A DNA stretch of 20,694 nt from Rhodospirillaceae bacterium (GTDB lineage: Bacteria; Pseudomonadota; Alphaproteobacteria; CADEGL01), in NCBI GenBank assembly GCA_018699755.1, contig JABIRQ010000127.1, forward strand, positions 1 to 20,694, given 5' to 3'. The position numbers were made by a program, and so were the translations under genes. The notes below the pieces were generated by a model. That model searched no databases, was not told where the DNA came from, and was given only the letters and a program-made list of their open reading frames with translations. Below, piece by piece: positions 1 through 7,122 of this stretch; the first letter of the stretch is position 1, and each line of letters begins with the position of its first letter.

Positions 1-752
1 TAGAGCACTTGCATGACCGCCAGGCAGGTGTCGAGACCGATGAAGTCGGCCAGCTCGAGCGGCCCCATGGGGTGATTGGCGCCGAGCTTCATGGCGCTGT
101 CGATGGCTTCCACTGAGCCGACCCCCTCGTAGAGGGTATAGACCGCCTCGTTGATCATGGGCAGCAGGATGCGATTGACCATGAAGGCCGGGAAGTCCTC
201 GCTCACGGCGACGGTCTTGCCCAGGCGCCCTGCCAGTTCGCGGACAGTGTTGAAAACCTCTTCCTCCGTGGCCAGGCCCCGGATCAGCTCGACCAGTTCC
301 ATCACCGGAACCGGGTTCATGAAATGCATGCCCAGGAAGCGGCCCGGCCGGTCGGTCGATGCGCCCAGACGGGTGATCGAGATGGACGAGGTATTGGTCG
401 CCAGAACCGCATTCTCGCCGAGCTTGGGGCAGACCTCCTCAAAGATCTTGCGCTTGACGGCCTCGTCCTCGGTCGCCGATTCGATGACGAAGTCGCAATC
501 GGCGACGCCGTCCGTCGAGGTTGAGGAGACGATCCGGTCGAGCGCGCCCGTCATCTCCGCTTCGGTGATGCGGTCGCGGCTCACCTGGCGCTGGAGGTTC
601 TTCTCGATGGTCTTGCGCGCGCGGTCGAGGGAGGCCTGCGCGACATCCATCAGAGCGACCTCGTACCCGGCCAGGGCGCAGACATGGGCGATGCCGTTGC
701 CCATCTGGCCGGCGCCAATCACGCCGACCTTGCGGATTTCCTCGATAGCCAT
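1..752 (-). CDS. hbd: 3-hydroxybutyryl-CoA dehydrogenase, 3' end cut by window edge
   Basis: NAD(P)-dependent oxidation of 3-hydroxybutyryl-CoA to acetoacetyl-CoA in the cytosol (HbdA/PaaH family). About 250 residues are visible from the ATG at 752; the family is usually about 280-295, so roughly 30-45 C-terminal residues lie outside the window. The N-terminal Rossmann loop GAGQMGNG (residues 13-20) follows the first beta strand. The catalytic pair is visible as H143 (in GMHFMNPVPVM) and E155 (in ELVEL), with the family's 12-residue spacing, and NTSSIS precedes them. The end of the helical domain (GLDTCLAVMQVL) is reached at the edge. It starts 20 bp after the etfA stop, so it is the third gene of an etfB-etfA-hbd unit. 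In this pathway context it would serve acetoacetyl-CoA/crotonyl-CoA interconversion for the ethylmalonyl-CoA route or PHB metabolism; which one is inference. Confidence 0.95.
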   Translation of the reverse strand, partial: MAIEEIRKVGVIGAGQMGNGIAHVCALAGYEVALMDVAQASLDRARKTIEKNLQRQVSRDRITEAEMTGALDRIVSSTSTDGVADCDFVIESATEDEAVKRKIFEEVCPKLGENAVLATNTSSISITRLGASTDRPGRFLGMHFMNPVPVMELVELIRGLATEEEVFNTVRELAGRLGKTVAVSEDFPAFMVNRILLPMINEAVYTLYEGVGSVEAIDSAMKLGANHPMGPLELADFIGLDTCLAVMQVL

Positions 753-772
753 GATTCGTTGCTCCTGCGCGC

Positions 773-1717
773 TCAGGCGCTCTTGTCCAATTCTTTCGAC
801 AGTTCAGGCAGGGCCTGGAACAGGTCCGCCACCAGGCCGAAATCGGCGACCTGGAAGATCGGCGCCTCCTCGTCCTTGTTGATGCAGGCGATGACTTTGC
901 TGTCCTTCATGCCGGCCAGATGCTGGATCGCGCCGGAGATGCCGACCGCGATATAGAGTTCGGGGGCGACGATCTTGCCGGTCTGGCCGACCTGATAGTC
1001 GTTCGGGACGTAGCCGGCATCGACCGCCGCGCGCGAGGCGCCGACGGCGGCGTTCAACTTGTCCGCGATCTCCTCGAGCATCGAGAAGTTGTCGCCCGAT
1101 TGCATGCCGCGGCCGCCGGAGATCACGATCCGCGCCGTGGTCAGTTCGGGCCGCTCACTGCTGCTCTCCTCCAGCCCGGCGAAGGTGACCTTGTCGGAGG
1201 GCTCGGCCCCGGCATCGACCGTCTCGACGGCGGCGGAGCCGCCCTCGGCCGCAGTCGGCTCGAAGGTCGTGCCGCGGACGGTGATCACCTTGGTCTCGTC
1301 CTTGGACTGCACCGTGGCCAGGGCGTTGCCGGCATAGATCGGCCGCACGAAGGTATCGGCCGATTCGACGTCCGAGATCTCGGAAATCTGTGCGACGTCC
1401 AGGGCGGCGGCCACGCGCGGCATGAAATTCTTGCCGAAGGTGGTGGCCGGGGCCAGGACATGGCTGTAATCGGCGGCAAGGCGCGCGACCACGGGGGCCA
1501 GGTTCTCGGCGACCCCATGCTCCAGCGCGGGCGCGTCGGCATGCAGGACCTTGGCGACCCCGGCGACCTTGGCGGCGGCCTCGGCGACCGCGCCGCACTC
1601 GTGGCCGGCGACCAGGATATGGACGTCGCCGCCGATCTGGGCGGCCGCCGTCACGGTGTTCAGGGTCGCGGGCTTCAGTTCCGAGTTGTCGTGCTCGGCG
1701 ACGACCAGATTGCTCAT
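773..1717 (-). CDS. etfA: Electron transfer flavoprotein alpha subunit
   Basis: FAD-binding alpha subunit of the ETF heterodimer, which carries electrons from acyl-CoA dehydrogenases to ETF-ubiquinone oxidoreductase. It has 314 residues, the normal length. The N-terminal domain begins MSNLVVAEHDN; the C-terminal FAD domain carries SGGRGMQSGDNF, then GASRAAVDAG, QVGQTGKIVAPELYIAVGIS and HLAGMKDSK, which are family signatures. The ATG at 1717 overlaps the etfB stop by one base (TGATG), so translation is probably coupled. The reading frame stays open upstream into etfB, but that extension is out of frame with etfB and has no family similarity, so 1717 is the start. The neighbouring mcd product and other acyl-CoA dehydrogenases are its likely electron donors. 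Confidence 0.97.
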   Translation of the reverse strand: MSNLVVAEHDNSELKPATLNTVTAAAQIGGDVHILVAGHECGAVAEAAAKVAGVAKVLHADAPALEHGVAENLAPVVARLAADYSHVLAPATTFGKNFMPRVAAALDVAQISEISDVESADTFVRPIYAGNALATVQSKDETKVITVRGTTFEPTAAEGGSAAVETVDAGAEPSDKVTFAGLEESSSERPELTTARIVISGGRGMQSGDNFSMLEEIADKLNAAVGASRAAVDAGYVPNDYQVGQTGKIVAPELYIAVGISGAIQHLAGMKDSKVIACINKDEEAPIFQVADFGLVADLFQALPELSKELDKSA

Positions 1718-2466
1718 CAGATGACCTTCGCTTCGTTCCGCAGTTTGTCCACGAGTTCGGCAACCGACTCGACCTTGACCCCGCCCGCGCGCTTGGGCGG
1801 CTCGGTCACCTTGAGGGTGACGAGGCGGGGGGCGACATCGACTCCCAGATCGGCGGGCGACATGGTGTCGATCGGCTTCTTCTTGGCCTTCATGATATTG
1901 GGCAGCGAGGCATAGCGCGGCTCGTTGAGGCGCAGGTCCACGCTGAACACGGCGGGCAGGGTGACTTCGAGCTTTTCCAGGCCGCCGTCGATCTCGCGCT
2001 TCACCTTGGCCTTGCCGTCGGCGATCTCCAGCTTGGAGACGTAGGTCGCCTGGGCCCAGCCGAGCAGCGCGGACAGCATCTGCGGCGTCTGGTTGGCGTC
2101 GTCGTCGATCGCCTGCTTGCCCATTAGGATCAGGCCGGGGCCTTCCTTCTCGGCGATCTTCTGCAGGCACTTGGCCACGCCCAGGGGCTCCAGCGCCTCG
2201 TCGGTCTCGACCAGGATGCCGCGATCGGCGCCCATGGCGAGGGCGGTGCGGATCGTCTCCTGCGACTGGGTCGCGCCCAGCGAGACGGCGACGATCTCCT
2301 CGGCCACGCCCGCTTCCTTGAGGCGGATGGCCTGTTCGACGGCAATCTCGTCGAAGGGGTTCATGGACATCTTGACGTTCTGCGTCTCGACGCCCGAGCC
2401 GTCGGCCTTCACGCGGATCTTCACGTTGTAGTCGACGACCCGTTTGACGGGGACCAGGACTTTCAT
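1717..2466 (-). CDS. etfB: Electron transfer flavoprotein beta subunit
   Basis: AMP-binding beta subunit of the ETF heterodimer. It has 249 residues, typical for the family. It begins MKVLVPVKRVVDYNVKIRV and contains EEIVAVSLGA followed by LAMGADRGILVE and the GKQAIDDDANQTPQML segment near the AMP site. An ATG 15 bases upstream (2481) would add MEGSP, but the one at 2466 has a GGAAGG ribosome-binding site at 7-base spacing and gives the canonical N-terminus, so it is preferred. It is the first gene of etfB-etfA-hbd; a good sigma70-like promoter lies at 2596-2625, giving a leader of about 120 bases that contains an inverted repeat (2518-2566). Confidence 0.97.
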   Translation of the reverse strand: MKVLVPVKRVVDYNVKIRVKADGSGVETQNVKMSMNPFDEIAVEQAIRLKEAGVAEEIVAVSLGATQSQETIRTALAMGADRGILVETDEALEPLGVAKCLQKIAEKEGPGLILMGKQAIDDDANQTPQMLSALLGWAQATYVSKLEIADGKAKVKREIDGGLEKLEVTLPAVFSVDLRLNEPRYASLPNIMKAKKKPIDTMSPADLGVDVAPRLVTLKVTEPPKRAGGVKVESVAELVDKLRNEAKVI

Positions 2467-2517
2467 GGGCGAGCCTTCCATGCCGATTGCGGCGCGCGTT
2501 CGTGTTGCAGTGCAAAA

Positions 2518-2566
2518 GGGTCGTTTTTCACGAAAACCACCGGGATTTGACCGGGAAAAGCGACCC
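2518..2566. repeat. Inverted repeat in the etfB leader
   Basis: Arms GGGTCGTTTTTC (2518-2529) and GAAAAGCGACCC (2555-2566) are complementary in 11 of 12 positions, separated by 25 bases. The element lies between the predicted etfB promoter and the start codon, so it could be an operator or a structured 5' UTR. The T/A-rich inner arms are unusual in this GC-rich DNA. No function is known to me. Confidence 0.5.
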
Positions 2567-2595
2567 GCGCCGTCGGGTTCGATTGTGCGGTCGCA

Positions 2596-2625
2596 AACCT
2601 AATGGGGGGCAAGCGGGCCTGTCAA
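2596..2625 (-). promoter_or_regulatory. Predicted sigma70 promoter of etfB-etfA-hbd
   Basis: On the minus strand TTGACA (2625-2620) is followed after 18 bases by TAGGTT (2601-2596). The -35 box is a perfect consensus. It lies in the gap between the adenosyltransferase stop and etfB, reading towards etfB, with a predicted start near 2589. It implies that etfBA-hbd can be transcribed apart from the upstream genes. Confidence 0.55.
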
Positions 2626-2642
2626 TGAATGCTGGGCGATCC

Positions 2643-3206
2643 TTACCGGCTCCCGCCCGGCACCCAAAGCACGTCGCCCGAGCCCTTGTCGTTGACATGC
2701 CGGGCGAGGACGAAAAGGTGGTCGGAGAGGCGGTTGACGTAGCGAACGGCCTCGGGATTGACCGCCTCGTCGCGGATCAAAGTGATGATCAGGCGTTCGG
2801 CCCGGCGCGCCACGGTGCGGGCCAGGTGGAGATGGGCGGCGGCGGGCGTGCCGCCCGGCAGGATGAAGGATTCAAGGGGTTTCAGGTCGCCGTTCATCGC
2901 GTCGATCTCGCGCTCCAGCCGCTCGGTCTGGGCCGCGACGACGCGCAGGGGCGAGTATTTAGGGTTCTCCTGTTCCGGCGTGCAGAGGTCGGCGCCCAAA
3001 TCGAACAGGTCGTTCTGGATGCGGGCCAGCATCGCGTCGGCCTCGCCGTCCAGATGCAGCCGGGCCAGGCCGATCACGGCGTTGACCTCATCCACCGCGC
3101 CATAGGCCGCGACCCGCGCGCTGTCCTTCGCCACCCGCGCGCCGTCGCCCAGGGAGGTCTCGCCCTTGTCGCCGCCGCGGGTATAGATCTTGGTCAGCTT
3201 GACCAT
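2643..3206 (-). CDS. pduO: Cob(I)alamin adenosyltransferase, PduO type
   Basis: ATP:cob(I)alamin adenosyltransferase, making coenzyme B12 (adenosylcobalamin) in the cytosol. It has 187 residues, normal for the PduO-type ATR. The N-terminal ATP-binding signature TRGGDKGETSLGDG (residues 9-22) is present, followed by AAYGAVDEVNAVIGLAR and the C-terminal RYVNRLSDHLFVLAR helix of the active site. The ATG at 3206 has GAGGG about 8 bases upstream and lies 10 bp after the HIG1-type gene, so the two are co-transcribed. Adenosylcobalamin is the cofactor of ethylmalonyl-CoA and methylmalonyl-CoA mutases, which fits the flanking mcd and etfBA. It is often labelled cobO in databases, but the sequence is of the PduO, not the CobA/CobO, fold. 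Confidence 0.95.
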   Translation of the reverse strand: MVKLTKIYTRGGDKGETSLGDGARVAKDSARVAAYGAVDEVNAVIGLARLHLDGEADAMLARIQNDLFDLGADLCTPEQENPKYSPLRVVAAQTERLEREIDAMNGDLKPLESFILPGGTPAAAHLHLARTVARRAERLIITLIRDEAVNPEAVRYVNRLSDHLFVLARHVNDKGSGDVLWVPGGSR

Positions 3207-3216
3207 CGCTTGGCCC

Positions 3217-3396
3217 TCAGCGCCCCAGCAGGAAGAACAGGGCCAGGATCAGCAGGGCCAGGGCCTGCAGGGCCACGCGCCAGCGCATCAGCTTGTTGGA
3301 GCGTTTGGGATCGCCCATCCGGAACACGCCGACGACCAGGACGGCGAGGACGGCGAACAGGGCCAGGCCCATGACGATGGGGAATGCGTCGTGCAT
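3217..3396 (-). CDS. Small HIG1-type twin-transmembrane protein
   Basis: A 59-residue protein with two hydrophobic helices (about residues 6-24 and 41-57) joined by a basic loop containing MGDPKRSNKLMRWRVALQ. The loop matches the HIG1-domain pattern (Q/I)-x3-(R/H)-x-R-x3-Q except that N stands in the first position (NKLMRWRVALQ). HIG1 proteins in mitochondria (Rcf1/Rcf2) and bacteria associate with cytochrome oxidase or act in respiratory supercomplexes. Here the only link is position: it lies 80 bp after mcd and 10 bp before the adenosyltransferase, on the same strand. An AGGAG ribosome-binding site sits 6 bases before the ATG at 3396, and the stop is TGA at 3217. The function in this operon is unknown to me. 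Confidence 0.85.
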   Translation of the reverse strand: MHDAFPIVMGLALFAVLAVLVVGVFRMGDPKRSNKLMRWRVALQALALLILALFFLLGR

Positions 3397-3427
3397 GACC
3401 GCTCCTACCTAGAGCGCCGCCGCCTCC

Positions 3428-3447
3428 GGCACAAGCGGGGCACAAGC
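3428..3447. repeat. Tandem 9-bp direct repeat before the HIG1 gene
   Basis: GGCACAAGC occurs at 3428-3436 and 3439-3447, an 11-bp period (one helical turn), in the short mcd-HIG1 gap. It could be a regulator binding site for the HIG1-adenosyltransferase pair, or chance. Confidence 0.3.
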
Positions 3448-3476
3448 GAACCCGAAACGCGTCTAAAGCCGCGCCC

Positions 3477-5177
3477 CTAGTTTCGTCGGGTCAGCAGGCC
3501 GCGGGCGATGATATGGGCCTGGATTTCGGCCGTGCCCTCGAAGATGTTCAAGATGCGGGCGTCGCACAGCACGCGGCTGACCGCGTATTCCTGGGCATAG
3601 CCGTTGCCGCCGTGGATCTGCACGGCGTTGTCGGCATTGGCCCAGGCGATCCGCGCGGCGAGCAGCTTGGCCATGCCGGCTTCGATGTCGCAACGCCGGC
3701 CCGAATCCTTTTCGCGCGCGGCGAATTGGGTCAGTTGGCGGGCGATCATGGTTTCGACCGCCATCCAGGCCAGCTTCCCGGCGATGCGGGGGAAGGCCAG
3801 GATCGGCTTGCCGAACTGCACCCGCTCGCGGGCATAGGCCAAGCCGATGCCGAGCGCGCAGCGCGCCACGCCGACGGCGCGGGCGGCCGTCTGGATGCGG
3901 GCGCTCTCGAAGGTCGCCATGAGCTGCTTGAAGCCCTGGCCTTCGACCCTGCCCAGGAGGTCGTCGGCCGGTACCTCGAAACCGTCGAAGCCGATCTCGA
4001 ACTCCTTCATGCCGCGATAGCCCAGCACGCCGATCTCGCCCCCGTTCATGCCGGCGGCGGGAAAGGGGTCGTCGGCCGTGCCGCGCGGCTTGGGCGCGAA
4101 GAACATGCTGAGGCCGCGATGGCCCCTCTCGTCCGGGTTGGTGCGCGCCAGCAGGGTCATGACGTCGGCCCGGGCGGCATGGGTGATCCAGGTCTTGTTG
4201 CCAGTCACCCGGTAGATCTCGCCGTCGCGCACAGCGCGGGTGCGCAGGCTGCCCAGGTCCGAGCCCGTGTTGGGTTCCGTGAACACGGCTGTCGGCAGGA
4301 TCGAGCCGTCGACGATGCCGGGCAGCCAGCGCGCGCGCTGTTCGTCGGTGCCGAACAGGACGAGCAATTCGCCCGCGATCTCCGACCGGGTGCCGAGGGA
4401 GCCGACGCCGATATAACCCGCGCTCAATTCTTCGGTCACGACGCACATCGCCGTCTTGCCCATGCCGAGGCCGCCATGTTCCTCCGGCACGGTCAGGCCG
4501 AAGACGCCCAGTTCGGCCATCTCCGCGATCACGTCGAGGGGGATCAGGACGTCCTTCAGATGCCAGTCCTGGGCGGCCGGGGCGACCTTCTCCTCGGCAA
4601 AGCGGCGGAACTGGTCGCGGACCAGGGCCAGGGTCTCGTCCAGCCCGTCTTCGCCGAACGCGCCGTCGGCGATATGGGCGGCGATCGCCATGCGCACGGC
4701 ATTGGTGTTGCCGGCGGCGGTCAAGCGGCGCACGGCCGGGGTTCGGAAGGCGTCGAGCGCCGCGTCGTCCAACCCCATATCCGCCGGGCGCACGGTCTCG
4801 CCCTGGTTCATCGCGATCCCCTGGGCGATCTGGCCGAGATATTCGCCGAAGGCGGCCTGGAGCATCAGGATTTCGAGTTCGCCCAGCTTGCCGTCGGCCT
4901 CCAGGCGTCGGGCCCAGGCCAGCATTTCGCGCAGGGCGGCGCCGTAGGTCGCCAACCAGGCATAGCCATGGGCGGCGAATTGGTGCTCTTCCAGCTTGGC
5001 CGGATCAATGCCGGCTTCGGCCCCGACAAGGCCGGTCATGGCGGCGCGCGCCGCGTCGACGAGGCGTTCCGCGGGTTCGAGCGCCTCTGCGCAAAGCGGC
5101 AGGAGGTCAGAGAGCGGTTCGGCGCGTCCCGCCGTCGCCGGGTTCGCCGATGAGGATTGGGAAACGGTCTGCGCCAT
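3477..5177 (-). CDS. mcd: (2S)-methylsuccinyl-CoA dehydrogenase
   Basis: FAD-dependent oxidation of (2S)-methylsuccinyl-CoA to mesaconyl-CoA in the ethylmalonyl-CoA pathway of acetate/C2 assimilation. At 566 residues it is far longer than an ordinary acyl-CoA dehydrogenase (about 380). The extra N-terminal domain of about 170 residues, with HGYAWLATYGAALREM, FGEYLGQIAQGIAMNQGE and VRPADMGLDD, is the Mcd hallmark. The dehydrogenase core then shows DWHLKDVLIP, VFTEPNTGSDLGSLRTRAVR (flavin contacts), WITHAARADVMTLL and the C-terminal NIFEGTAEIQ; E547 there is the expected catalytic base by analogy with the YEGT glutamate of medium-chain enzymes. The start at 5177 has only a weak ribosome-binding site. 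A predicted promoter and a dyad lie upstream. Electrons would go to the ETF encoded downstream. Confidence 0.94.
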   Translation of the reverse strand: MAQTVSQSSSANPATAGRAEPLSDLLPLCAEALEPAERLVDAARAAMTGLVGAEAGIDPAKLEEHQFAAHGYAWLATYGAALREMLAWARRLEADGKLGELEILMLQAAFGEYLGQIAQGIAMNQGETVRPADMGLDDAALDAFRTPAVRRLTAAGNTNAVRMAIAAHIADGAFGEDGLDETLALVRDQFRRFAEEKVAPAAQDWHLKDVLIPLDVIAEMAELGVFGLTVPEEHGGLGMGKTAMCVVTEELSAGYIGVGSLGTRSEIAGELLVLFGTDEQRARWLPGIVDGSILPTAVFTEPNTGSDLGSLRTRAVRDGEIYRVTGNKTWITHAARADVMTLLARTNPDERGHRGLSMFFAPKPRGTADDPFPAAGMNGGEIGVLGYRGMKEFEIGFDGFEVPADDLLGRVEGQGFKQLMATFESARIQTAARAVGVARCALGIGLAYARERVQFGKPILAFPRIAGKLAWMAVETMIARQLTQFAAREKDSGRRCDIEAGMAKLLAARIAWANADNAVQIHGGNGYAQEYAVSRVLCDARILNIFEGTAEIQAHIIARGLLTRRN

Positions 5178-5188
5178 GGCGGGTTACC

Positions 5189-5199
5189 GTCAGTCTGAC
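5189..5199. promoter_or_regulatory. Short perfect dyad near the mcd start
   Basis: GTCAG-T-CTGAC is a perfect 11-bp palindrome located 12 bases upstream of the mcd start codon and just downstream of its predicted transcription start. That position suits a repressor operator. The palindrome is short and may be chance. Confidence 0.3.
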
Positions 5200-5215
5200 A
5201 GGAGGAGGAAGGCAG

Positions 5216-5245
5216 GCTATACCGCCGGAGCGCATCCTGGGGCAA
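5216..5245 (-). promoter_or_regulatory. Possible sigma70-like promoter of mcd
   Basis: On the minus strand TTGCCC (5245-5240), an 18-base spacer and TATAGC (5221-5216). It faces mcd in the 133-bp gap shared with the divergent cyclase gene. The match is fair, not strong. Confidence 0.35.
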
Positions 5246-5310
5246 GGTGCCCGCGCCATCGATTCGGGCTACTCTGCCCGCCGCGCCATGCGACGCGAGG
5301 GGAAAAATCC

Positions 5311-7095
5311 ATGATCCGGCTGCGCCTGTTCCTGACCCTCGGGGTCGGTCTGTTCGTGGTCGTCCTGGTCGCCGGCGTCGGCGGGCTGGGTGTGTTCGGC
5401 GCGATCGAGAACGCCCTCGCGGTCAAGCGAGAGTTCCAGACCTTCCGTGCCGAGGTCGTCGGCCGTTCGGTGCTCGACTACTTCGCGCGCGTCGAGGGCG
5501 AGGCCCATGTCGTCGGCACCCTGATCGCGCTGGATCCCGCGCTCGTCGAGGAGGACGAGCATATCGCTAAGCTTCTGACGGCTCTGGTCGGCAACCTCGA
5601 CGGTGTGCGCGATGCGACTCTGGTTCGCCGGGACGAATCCAATGTCATGGTCTTCCTCGAGGACGGCGAGATCGGGGTCGAGCTCGACGGCCCCCTCGAT
5701 CCGGAGGCCTACGCGATCATGCGGGCGGGGCGCACGCACACGGACAGCGAGGGCTACGAAGACCTCTATTTCGAGCCTTTCGACCGTCGCGCGGTGACAA
5801 CCTATACCCTTCATCTCGAGGATCCCGACCGTCGCCCCTTGGGCACCCTGTTCATCGACATCGATATTTTCAGCCTGACCGAATCGATTGCCCATGAGCG
5901 CGAGTCCGACGACAGCTACATCTTCCTGATCGACAGCCGCGGCATGGTCATGGCCCATCACGAGTTGACCGGCACGGATGTCGTTGCGTCCCTCGACAGC
6001 CTGCCCGAGGTGCGCCACCTCGCCGATCCGGTGCCCGCCACGGTGCTTGGCCATATCCGCAAGACCGGCGAGCTGCCCGAGCTGATCGAAACGGGCCACG
6101 GCGATTTCCTGATCACCGTCTCACCCTTGCCCGGGTTGGGGGAAAGCGAATGGCTGGTCGTTTCGGCGGTGAACTACGACGAGATCCTGGGAGACGCCCA
6201 TGACCGGGCGCGCCTGATCGCGATCATCGGCTTGGTCGTCCTGGTGTTCGCGGTCGGCGTCTCGCTCTGGGTCGGCGGTATGATCACCCGGCCGGTCGAG
6301 CGCCTGGCCTCGGCGGCCGACGCGATACAGGAGTTTCAGCTCGAACTGCCGGCCGGGCAGGTCAGTCGCTTCACCGAGTTGAATCAGGCGGAACGCGCTT
6401 TCGCCGCGATGCTCCGGGGCCTGCGCGTCTTTTCGCGCTATGTCCCGAAAAGCCTGGTGCGTCGCCTCATCCAGATGGAAGAAGCGGGTTCGGCGATTGT
6501 GCCGGAGGACCGCGCGGTGACCGTCCTGTTCACGGATATCGCCGGCTTTACCTCGATCTCGATGGGCATGGCACCGGATCGGCTCGCGCAGATGCTCAAC
6601 GACTATTTTACCGTCCTGGTCGGCCCGGTCCTGGTCGAGGAGGGCACGGTGGACAAGTTCATCGGCGATGCCCTGATGGCGTTCTGGAACGCCCCCCTCG
6701 CCCAGGACGATCATGCCGACCGCGCGGTCCGCGCCGCTCTCGCGATCCGCGCGGCGACAGACGTCTTCAACCGCGATCGGGCGGCGCGGGGCGAGCCCGA
6801 ACTGCGCACCCGAATCGGCGTCCATACCGGGGTGGTGCTGGTCGGCGATATCGGCACGGAGGAGCGTCTCAACTACACCATCGTCGGCGATGCGGTGAAT
6901 ACGGCGGCCCGCCTCGAAGCCCTCGGCAAGGATATCGGCAGTTTTCTGTGTATCTCGGAGGAGACTCGGCAGGCTTGCGGCAGCGACTATGCCTGGCGCG
7001 GCATCGGTGAGATTACCCTGCGCGGCCGTTCGGCCGAGACAGTGGTCTACACCATCGATCCGGCGGAGGGAGAAGCGGCCGAGGAACCGGCTTGA
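5311..7095 (+). CDS. Membrane receptor-type class III adenylate cyclase
   Basis: Makes cAMP from ATP in response to a periplasmic signal. It has 594 residues: first membrane helix about 7-28, a periplasmic Cache-like sensor about 30-300 (with YIFLIDSRGMVMAHHELTGTDV), second helix about 302-325, a HAMP-like linker about 325-375 (GMITRPVERLASAADAI) and the cyclase domain about 398-580. All key residues are visible: metal-binding D409 (FTDIAGF) and D453 (KFIGDALMAFW), the adenine-selecting pair K449 and T523, and transition-state residues N530 and R534 (NTAAR). This set favours ATP over GTP. The ATG at 5311 has GAGGGG about 8 bases upstream; the frame is open further upstream but lacks a ribosome-binding site and would precede the first membrane helix. 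It is divergent from mcd. The ligand is unknown. Confidence 0.92.
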   Translation: MIRLRLFLTLGVGLFVVVLVAGVGGLGVFGAIENALAVKREFQTFRAEVVGRSVLDYFARVEGEAHVVGTLIALDPALVEEDEHIAKLLTALVGNLDGVRDATLVRRDESNVMVFLEDGEIGVELDGPLDPEAYAIMRAGRTHTDSEGYEDLYFEPFDRRAVTTYTLHLEDPDRRPLGTLFIDIDIFSLTESIAHERESDDSYIFLIDSRGMVMAHHELTGTDVVASLDSLPEVRHLADPVPATVLGHIRKTGELPELIETGHGDFLITVSPLPGLGESEWLVVSAVNYDEILGDAHDRARLIAIIGLVVLVFAVGVSLWVGGMITRPVERLASAADAIQEFQLELPAGQVSRFTELNQAERAFAAMLRGLRVFSRYVPKSLVRRLIQMEEAGSAIVPEDRAVTVLFTDIAGFTSISMGMAPDRLAQMLNDYFTVLVGPVLVEEGTVDKFIGDALMAFWNAPLAQDDHADRAVRAALAIRAATDVFNRDRAARGEPELRTRIGVHTGVVLVGDIGTEERLNYTIVGDAVNTAARLEALGKDIGSFLCISEETRQACGSDYAWRGIGEITLRGRSAETVVYTIDPAEGEAAEEPA

Positions 7096-7100
7096 GACGA

Positions 7101-7122
7101 CGATTCGATTCTAATCGAATCG
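7101..7122. terminator. Dyad between convergent cyclase and oxidoreductase genes
   Basis: CGATTCGATT (7101-7110) and AATCGAATCG (7113-7122) form a perfect 10-bp inverted repeat around two bases. It sits 5 bp after the cyclase stop and covers the stop codon of the opposite gene (7111-7113). With a slightly opened loop it could fold as a bidirectional terminator, but there is no clear T-run on either side. Confidence 0.4.

Noticed and set aside
1718..2515. N-terminal extension of EtfA through the open frame upstream of 1717
   Set aside because: The extension is an out-of-frame shadow of etfB with arginine/glycine-rich composition, and the ATG at 1717 gives the normal EtfA length.
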